Positions 56,701 to 64,000 of a stretch of DNA of 64,000 nt are shown piece by piece; positions within the stretch are counted from its first letter, which is position 1; each line of letters begins with the position of its first letter. This stretch comes from Sclerodactyla briareus (lineage: Eukaryota > Echinodermata > Holothuroidea > Dendrochirotida > Sclerodactylidae): positions 434,001-498,000 of the forward strand of contig JAODTK010004999.1 of NCBI GenBank assembly GCA_026419785.1. Reading direction: 5' to 3'. Position numbers and translations under genes: made by a program. The notes below the pieces were generated by a model, which searched no databases, was not told where the DNA came from, and saw only the letters and a list, made by a program, of their open reading frames with translations.

Positions 56701-58525
56701 CACATTAAACCAAGAACAGATCTATGCGTGTTCTATCGAACTTGAAACTTGTAAAGCCGTGCTGACCTAACTCTATGATACCCGCCGTGAAGAAATGTTT
56801 TCTTTTCTTCCAATTCGTATCTCATCTCAGGAAAAATGTAATCATAAGCTAGTATGCATCGTTTGCCTAAATTATGATCTTGTTCTCTCCTGGTGGGTCA
56901 TTCCTGTTTGAGGTGATGCAAAACAATGTAGAATTAGACTAGGGAAGCATGATACCAGAATATTATAATAGTTGCTGGATAGCCCCACCTCGATTTGGGA
57001 CAATTTCCCATGTGTTATCAGCACCTGACATAAGGATATCGAAAGGAAGTATCGACCAAATGCGAACATGCCAGATGGAACAGAACAAGACGGTCATGGG
57101 CTTGGTGATCTTGCCAAAAAAATTGAATAGTCAGTTAGTGGGTTTCCCTGGCAGGGCCTAAGGTGTTCAGATTTTAAATAATATATCCAGTCCACGGATG
57201 TACTGATGTTGCTCAATTGTGCTTTGTGCCGGAATTGTTCAGCTATCCAGTTATGGAAGACGGTAACGGACCTTGCTTATCCACCGCTAACCTAGGGTCT
57301 CATTCTTTTCAATTCCGATTTTAACCAGACTTTCCCAGTACAGAAGTGTATTTTCTCCACTCAGTGTCACGAGAAAGTGGAATTTGTTACTTCTACAATA
57401 CCCAAAAGTGCCAAAAATACATTATCAAACCATTAGAAATTGGCGCTCCAAGAACAAAGCACAAAGATTAAGCCAAGGTACTAGCAATGGAAAGAAAAAT
57501 GACTACGATGATATTCTGGTGATTCCTAAAAACAAGAAATGTCTGTTTTGTCCTTCCTAGCCTACTAAATAATAGTAGTGCCACAAGAAGGAAAAAGCCA
57601 TAAATGGCTTGGCCTAGCCAGTATATTCAGGACTGCTTGGAATATTGACAGCTTCATGGATTTTACATCAAAATCGCCATTGAACACCTATGGAATTCCG
57701 TCATGGTCAAGTTCATGTTATATGCAGGATTTTGTGAGAGCAGCAATCACAGAGGCCTTCGATGCCGCTGCGGAAACTAGGGTGGCAAAACTGAAAAATT
57801 AACAAACGGACGGAATGAGTGACACATATAGGACACAATGGATTATTGTACTGTGTGTGATATAAGGTATGCAGATCATATACTTCTGACAACGAAGTAA
57901 ATAAGAACAACTGTCGAGCCATATGAATGTTTCAGTGATTAATGCCTACAACAAACTTTACAAAGTTTGAATAAACACAATGAAACCTATGGCCCCATAC
58001 GGACTCCATATCATTTACAGCGCATTGTTCCGCCTGACTGAAACACTAGTCTGCCAACCTAACCAGGTTTAGCCCCTCCCCCACACACAGCGCTTCTTAC
58101 CACCACATCCAGTACAAATCACGATGCAAACCAAAATCATCCAAAAACCACCACCTGATCCAAAATAAGGATCTCCAAATTTACTGTCGGCGAACTAGTG
58201 AAATATCATTTACATGCAGTGAATATAGAAGACGAACGATTGAACGGAGTACTATTCAAGACACAAAGAAAAAAGTTATTCTAAAAAGTTGTCAAACCTT
58301 TTTGTGTTTGTGAGGTAGACTTACAGTCAGCCTAGTCTACTGTCGATCTCGTAGTAGGTCTATGTTTGAGTGAATTGGCTGTTGTTTTTGGGCTTCTGGA
58401 ATTGGCTTGATGTTGCGCCATAGGCTAAGTCAGCTTTGACAGCCTGCATGCAAGGTAAAAATATTGTCAACATATCAACATTCATGCCACCCCACGCCAG
58501 ACTTATGTGAGGATATAATAAAAAT
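56701..58525. other. No gene recognised
   Basis: AT-rich. A 74-codon frame at 57578-57802 (+) starting MPQEGKSHKWLGLASIFRTA has no known domain. Nothing else was supported. Confidence 0.45.
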
Positions 58526-58526
58526 G

Positions 58527-58554
58527 TTTTTTTTTTTTTTTTTTTTTTTTTTTT
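58527..58554 (-). repeat. Poly(T)28, poly(A) on the minus strand
   Basis: Twenty-eight T's. Read on the minus strand it is a long poly(A), which could be the tail of a retrotransposed copy, but I recognise no element next to it. Confidence 0.9.
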
Positions 58555-58789
58555 GTAGTCGGTGAACACAAATATTTTATGTGTTGTCTAGAACATTAGG
58601 GTGGAAAAAAAAATGTGTGAACATGGACCTGTTTTAATGCTCGGATGTTTATTACGTACACTGCGGTCAATCCTCCAGTATAACTTTCAGCCAATAAGAA
58701 TACGGGACATTTCATACTGACATGTTGTAATCAGCGTATTGTGATTACAAGTTACCTACCAAGATGTTCGTTATAACACTGGGTAGGAC

Positions 58790-58890
58790 GAGGCACCGGA
58801 GAAAAAGCACCCGGGCCAGACAGCCCGGAAGGCAAACCGGCCGGAACGCGGAAGCTTTCGATCACTAGTCCTAATGACTGAGCTAATCCG
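58790..58890 (-). mobile_element. tRNA-derived SINE head, GC-rich
   Basis: On the minus strand TTAGCTCAGTCATTAGG (58886-58870) is a strong A box. GTTCCGGCCGG (58847-58837) lies at the right distance to be a degenerate B box (GTTCGAATCC type). Between them CTAGTGATCGAAAGC occupies the anticodon region. Downstream on the minus strand is unusually GC-rich (CCGGCCGG, CTTCCGGGC, GGCCCGGGTGC). No intact tRNA fold. Likely a decayed SINE. Confidence 0.45.
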
Positions 58891-60020
58891 ATCTCTATCC
58901 GATCTCTATCAATATCATTGTAAATGTTACCAAGATTCTACGAACAGGGGAAATATGCTGAGGCCAGATAAAGGCAGCATCGGACAAATGAGGGTAAGTA
59001 AAATTAATTGAGTATAAATGATGAATTGAGATTTACAAGCCATTACTATAATGAACTTAGGGGACTACATCAGCTGTCTAACTTCGGCTTAGCCTACAGT
59101 AGTTTCATCAGTCCGCGTAGCCTAGACCCGCTATGAAATTGAAAGCTCGATTTGGCCAGCTTCAGAAACACTTATGGTAACCAGAAAGTTTCAAACTTTC
59201 TCACTAGTAAGCTAATACTTGCAGGGCTCGAATTTATTTGTCCACCTTCCGTTGATTTTAGAAGTGAAATTTACTCCGAGTGGTGAGTCCTCAGCAATTC
59301 CTCCTCCCAAAAGTCGGATAGCGTTAAGTACTTAAGTACCGATCGCAATGTCCGTGCGCAATAATCAGGACAGGAAGAAATTTAGTCGTTGTTGTGAGGC
59401 AACTTCCTGAAATAATTTCCAACAAATTTATCATTTTAGTGCATTATGTCAGCAAGGAACGATTTTTGCGAAACGTACTCTAAGGAAAGAAACGTTAGAA
59501 AGGATTGGAAATTCCTTCCGATATCATTACAATGCAATTAGATTACTTTCTGGTTGAAAATATAACGAAATGGTACTGGCATAGGACTGAGTACGTTCAT
59601 TGGGTGCGTCGATGAGGCACTGTCTGTTAATTTTGTACTAAAATTTTAATAGGTTATTTGATTGATCTTCAATTCAAGTGTGAGAGGCAGCGCAAAAAAT
59701 CTATAGTAGGTCTATACCCATCTAGATTGTCATTTTCGTGCTCATAATTTACGTAGTTATTCACGTAATTCTTTCATCAGCAAATATCGATATGTTATTA
59801 AACTGTGCATGTAAATGAGCTCCGATTCTAGACAGCCGGCATGCATGACCTTTTCTGAAAGCCAATGTTACGATGTTCTCCTTATTTCAATCTGGAGCAC
59901 TCCGGCCATTGCTATGCACAAAAGACCGTAGGCGTCTGGAACAAGGTTCTGTCCCAATTCTCTAATTATTATAACCCACGGGAGAGATACGTAATACAGC
60001 CGTGACTTGATTAATTGCAG
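58891..60020. other. No gene recognised
   Basis: AT-rich. A donor-like GAGGGTAAGTA at about 58989-58999 has no convincing exon before it. Nothing else was supported. Confidence 0.5.
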
Positions 60021-60025
60021 AGCAC

Positions 60026-60540
60026 GTGAACAAACAAGCGATATATAATAATTCAGTCGCTGATGGAGTGCTTTCGTCTCTCTCGTTTGAGTATTTGGTT
60101 AATCTTCACAGTGATACCAGTGGCAATCCTGATCAGAAGGATCAGTTAGGGTTATTCATGTATAAGTTTCATAATGGCATCCTTCCCAGTGTGTTCGATC
60201 ATTTTTATTGTACTAATTCATCGTTTTATAATTTAAATACACGAAATAGACATACGTTGACAAACCCGTATTCAAGAACTATCCAGAATTAGTATCCGCC
60301 GTGCACATCTCTTCCTCTCTACAAAGAAATAAAGAAAATGAATCACGAAAAAATCTTTCATGCAGGGACCAGACTCGAAAAGTCATACTTATTTCTGATC
60401 CCTCCACTTGAATTTGCGTATAGAATGTTGTATTGTATTGTATATTCGTTTTTCAGTATAATCACAAAGCGTTCGATATGTACGAATTGTACATGCTGTA
60501 CAATTGACGTTTGGAAATAAATTGAAACCGGAAACTTGAA
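60026..60540 (+). mobile_element. LINE C-terminal fragment with 3' UTR
   Basis: The frame from 60026 includes QLGLFMYKFHNGILPSVFDH, then SSFYNLNTRNRHTLTNPYSR. This matches the 'LGIFMYKFHNNLLP..F...F......H.Y.TR....L..P..RT' C-terminal region of a common group of non-LTR polyproteins, after the RT. After a stop and frameshift the sequence continues to a 3' end with AATAAA at 60516-60521, followed by TTGAAACCGGAAACTTGAAC. RT and endonuclease are absent (5' truncated). Confidence 0.7.
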
Positions 60541-61740
60541 CTTTAAACTTTCTTTCGCGAGGAGGAATAATTAGTGGAATAAGCCTCCCTGTGGATGGCG
60601 TTTGGTGTAAGAGTGTTTATGCCTTCAAGGACAGCCTTGCCTTGTTTCTCACCCATGGTAGGAGAATTCTTTGAAATGTCGTTCTCTTTCTTGGGTAAAG
60701 GAGTGACTTGACGTCCAATAGTCACGTGAAGTTCGTTTGAATTTTGGTACGTCCTATTGCAACAAAATAAATGGAGTGAATATCCACGGATGGAAAAAAA
60801 TACTACACCTACTAAAAATCACAAAACGGTGCACAAGATGAGAAACAATCTCCTCATTCAGGTGTGAATAACACTTTCCACTTCATATAAGTTTTGCAAG
60901 TTGCAGACAACAAAGGCAACATGCTGGGACCTTCAAATATGGTGATTGTTGGTTCGCCATTACCCTTCTGTGCTGGTTTTAGGAACACCTGATTACAGTG
61001 ATTTTGGTCTTTAGGTCAATGTATGTTCCAATAGGAAATATAGCTCTACCCGGGTTTTATTAGAATCGCAGTTTTGTTGTTATTCTCTTTTTTCAAGGGC
61101 ATAAACAAAAAGGGTGTATTTGATTTTTTGCCTACAAATTCGCAATAAACGGCTCCCGTTAAAAACCATTGATGCGACGCAGACTGTGTACATGAGGTTC
61201 ACGCTGAAGTAGTGAATCCCCCCCCCCCCCTTCCTCCTCTCCTAAGGAATCTAGCGAATGGCACCACAGAAACATTCGTTTCATGGATAGCAAAACTGCC
61301 ATTAAACTTGAGTTCTTATCCATATGTTATTCACTCAACGGACAACCATAGTTCCATTACGTCTGCCTTCTTAGGGGCAGTGTAATCCGGGAAATAGGTC
61401 GAAGCTTCCCTGCTTACCTTGAAGATGTGCCCCAGAACATTGTAGGACGCGACAGAACAAAGTCGTTAACGTAAACCTTGGCTCCCGGATTAATGTAATC
61501 TGACTAGCTTGGCCTCGCCGTACTAAGGAGACCATTTACAAATAATACATTGGTCTCTACTAGTACCTGGAGAATGGGAAATATATACAAAGGACAGGAG
61601 AACCATTTATGTCGTCGCAAGCACGTCATTACCATTAAATGATAATGATGGGCATTTCATAGGAAGAATGACTTCATAGATTAAGGAATTAAGGCCTGAG
61701 GCTGCAATATTTATTATTAGAGAGATTGGTTAATTAATAG
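60541..61740. other. No gene recognised
   Basis: AT-rich. A C13 tract at 61218-61230. A 60-codon minus frame at 60543-60725 has ordinary composition but no domain or splice signals. Confidence 0.45.
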
Positions 61741-61747
61741 ATATATA

Positions 61748-61805
<58 letters not shown>

Positions 61806-61852
61806 TATATCTATTAGAATTAATTATATTATATATATATAATATATATATA
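61741..61852. repeat. (TA)n array at the SINE 3' end
   Basis: About 112 bases of nearly pure TA with a short interruption (CTATTAGAATTAATT). It directly follows the 3' end of the minus-strand SINE (…CTTCGCTCCCTC then TATATA), so the array probably grew from the SINE's TA-rich tail. Confidence 0.9.
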
Positions 61853-62105
61853 GAGGGAGCGAAGACCCAACACCGGTCAGCCATCAAGAGCCAAAAAAAC
61901 TTGAGCAGCCGGTTGCTAAGCATTTCAAATGGTCAGTTCACTCATTGAAAGCCTGAGAGTGATTGGCATCGACCATGACCCAAATTGGTTCCACTAACCC
62001 GCAAAGCGAAAGAAAATTAACTGGGAATTGAACCTGGGAAAACGGGCAAACCATTTGGTCTGAAACAGTCGGGACGACATACCCTCACAAAAGAGATAAT
62101 GGTAA
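61853..62105 (-). mobile_element. tRNA-related SINE with (TA)n tail
   Basis: On the minus strand GGTTCAATTCC (62034-62024) is a B box. The upstream part (GTCGTCCCGACTGTTTCAGA, then CCAAATGGTTTGCCCG) resembles the D and anticodon region of a tRNA, though the A box is degenerate. A ~160 base body follows (GTGGAACCAATTTGGGTCAT, GATGCCAATCACTCTCAGG, GCAACCGGCTGCTC), ending CTTCGCTCCCTC and the TA array. The tRNA-like head, unique body and simple-repeat tail form a typical SINE layout. Confidence 0.6.
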
Positions 62106-62461
62106 CCACCCGGCAGACCCCTCCCTATTTTGCTATGTCAATCACCAAGGCGAAATTGGCCTTCATTAGTATAATCCTGTTGAGGATATCTTCCTGTCAC
62201 TCACTGAGGCGCAAATTGGCCTCTTCCGGTCTCCCTCTCCCTTCTGTTGTCAATCAGCGAAACACTATAGCCTCACCCCCCACCATTGTTCCTAGGCCTA
62301 TAAAGTCTCAGCCGTCTTCTCTTCGGGTTAACACTTCTGTGGTCACAGGCACTGACGAAGGACTAATATTGTCCGGAAAGCTTGCGCCAACAAATTCGGC
62401 TGTTCAAACTCACATTTGTCTAGCTCAAGCGCCATTTGCATCTCATTCGAGATCCACATAG
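62099..62461 (+). other. Unassigned 120-codon frame with hammerhead-like motif
   Basis: An ATG frame (MVTTRQTPPYFAMSITKAKL at the start) of Ser/Pro/Leu-rich composition, bounded by a SINE and a (TA)n array, with no recognised domain. Near its end the DNA reads CTGACGA (62352-62358), GGAC-taatatt-GTCC (62360-62374), G, GAAA (62376-62379). This is the layout of the hammerhead ribozyme core around stem II and resembles strings seen in Penelope-like elements. The frame is more likely part of a retroelement than a gene. Confidence 0.3.
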
Positions 62462-62507
62462 CATTTACGTAGATTGTTGTTTACATGTTTGGCCGTGTTA
62501 TATCTGA

Positions 62508-62557
62508 TATATCAAAATATAGATATATATATATATAGATATATATATATAATCTAG

Positions 62558-62597
<40 letters not shown>

Positions 62598-62690
62598 TAT
62601 AAATATATATATATGAAATATATATATATAATTATATATATAATATATCTTAATATATGATATATATATATATATTATAAATATTGTATA
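62508..62690. repeat. (TA)n array with interruptions
   Basis: About 180 bases of TA with TAGATA, AATCTAG, TTATAA and GAAATA breaks. It separates the 120-codon frame from an unassigned stretch starting at 62700. Minus-strand Tyr-Ile frames here are not genes. Confidence 0.9.
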
Positions 62691-62699
62691 ATAAAAAAT

Positions 62700-64000
62700 T
62701 ATACAGATGGAAGCGAAGATGTGTGCGTTATATTTCCAAAACAAATGTTTATTTTCAACAGAAATTTTCCCTCTTCCTGAGGCGCTATTCAACACGGTAC
62801 AATTGAATAAAGCTTATTTTACAACCGTTACACGCCTAAACACTAATCCAAAACAATACTTCCTCGGTAATAATCAGAGTGCCGATAAATATACCCTGAA
62901 CATACAGTGCGCGCAGACAGGGCGCGTACTGATACGTTATGGTTTCGCACTGCAATTTGGGAACCCTAACAGAACTCGGTAAACCAGCCAGCGCCACACG
63001 GGACCACGGCCGTCGGGATCTCTTCAAGTTCAAGTTTTGGTTCATTTACCATTCTCATGCAGCTGTTTACAACATTGATCAGTGATTACCTATATAGAAG
63101 ATTACATTGAGTTACGATACACACAGTAATGGACTTATTTCGGTATTGAGTGGAGGGACCAGTAGTAAGTACAACTTTTCTAGTCTGGCACCGGCGGTGG
63201 TATGGGGTTGGTGACATTTGCAATATAATCCACGAATAAACTAAAGCACAGCAGAAGAAGAATGGGAACAAGGAAAAAAAGAACCCTTCAAGTCATTTCA
63301 GAACTAAGAAATAAATGGTTATGTTTCGTGGCGAACTGGCGGTGGGTCGCCAAGGGGGAGGGGCAGGGGGGTCGTTCCACCCTCGAAAACTTGTTGCCCC
63401 CCGTGGCCCCCCCCCTCTAAATGAGATTGTGATTTTCGAAAATATTACTGTAGTTAGTCTTGGACTCCCATCTTGATATAGACTGGCTACTTTATTGTTT
63501 TTAGGAAAGAGAGGCAGTTAATTGTGCCTACATTCGCCTCGAAAATAAAAAGTGTCTAAAGGTGTGTGCTCGCGCATGGGTACTAGTGTGGATGGAATGT
63601 CCCGTGCGGCTCTGCCCGTCTCCTGACATCTCCGCAAAGGTCGAGGGTGAAATGCCTGCCTCATTGGCAGATCCATTTATTGTGAGGTTGAAATAGACAA
63701 CAAACATTCTCATTGATTACTATTTGGATTACTAAACTCTTTACTGCTAGGCTGAGCTCTTTGTACTTGTTTTTCCCCTCTCAACCACGCGCAAGTTTGA
63801 ACTGCGCTGAGGATATCAAACTCTTTTTTTAGGTTTTCAACGCGTGTGTGCCCCATGGAAAGACTAATCATTATTTCTCCAGGGAACTACTACCCGGAAG
63901 TTCCCCTGATCTCTAGCATTGAAGTTGAGATCATGGTGGGGGATCAGTAGAAAGATAAAGCTGGTCTGAAGTCCTACCTTTTAGCTGAGATTCTGATTAC
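62700..64000. other. No gene recognised; G/C-patch repeat
   Basis: 62707-62982 (+) is a 91-codon frame without a known domain, beginning at the edge of the TA array. 63355-63418 holds AGGGGGAGGGGCAGGGGGG and later TGCCCCCCGTGGCCCCCCCC, partly self-complementary and similar to 16250-16345, so probably a decayed dispersed repeat. The rest is AT-rich without support. Confidence 0.4.

Noticed and set aside
1-64000. CRISPR arrays, operons, rRNA genes
   Set aside because: None of the tandem repeats has the repeat-spacer regularity of CRISPR. No prokaryotic gene arrangement or rRNA sequence is visible; the window is eukaryotic.

Overview
This 64 kb window is eukaryotic, AT-rich and repeat-dense. 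The signs are many decayed non-LTR retrotransposons (LINEs), tRNA-derived SINE heads, miniature DNA transposons, long (TA)n arrays, an ~80-95 bp satellite, many homopolymeric G/C tracts and no long open reading frames. The LINE types, the SINE plus (TA)n arrangement and the 'AAACTTGGTAGGTGGGGAC' repeat suggest a marine invertebrate, perhaps a deuterostome or lophotrochozoan. That placement is a guess from general familiarity. I see no prokaryotic genes, operons, rRNA or intact tRNA, and no complete host gene.

Layout. 1-7 kb: a (TA)n array, a minus-strand LINE 3' end, an imperfect ~700 bp tandem repeat (3.5-5.1 kb), a GTACGA-rich element and a plus-strand LINE 3' end. 7.5-13.3 kb: hairpins, poly-G tracts, a LINE with endonuclease and reverse transcriptase (RT) remnants (8.6-10.3 kb, +) and an RT fragment (12.9-13.3 kb, -). 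15.7-18.3 kb: a possible small exon, GCGCGC-type repeats and a LINE 3' end (-). 21.7-28.7 kb: a candidate exon, a near-complete LINE (22.4-25.1 kb, +) with an oppositely oriented LINE tail after it, another candidate exon, a palindromic element and a CpG-rich patch. 33-37 kb: a repeat also found at 46-47 kb, a candidate exon, a 477 bp foldback element and a SINE head. 37.4-39.7 kb: a hairpin-forming satellite interrupted by a repeat carrying AGGTCA direct repeats. 40.1-40.95 kb: two exon-like minus-strand segments. 46-52.4 kb: a LINE 3' end (-) and a near-complete LINE (49.1-52.4 kb, +). 55.8-56.7 kb: a second, inverted copy of the AGGTCA repeat, itself hit by a small DNA transposon with TAA target duplications. 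58.8-63 kb: a SINE head, a LINE 3' end (+), two (TA)n arrays and a SINE.

Function. Nothing forms a pathway. All recognisable coding sequence is retrotransposon endonuclease/RT, broken by stops and frameshifts. Six exon-like segments have plausible splice signals (15.7, 21.7-21.9, 27.5, 35.7-36.0, 40.1-40.45 and 40.74-40.95 kb) but no recognised protein family; they are the only candidates for host coding sequence. The most notable signal is a repeat family that carries perfect AGGTCA-N5-AGGTCA (DR5) nuclear-receptor-type motifs in several tandem subunits and in an independent copy 18 kb away.
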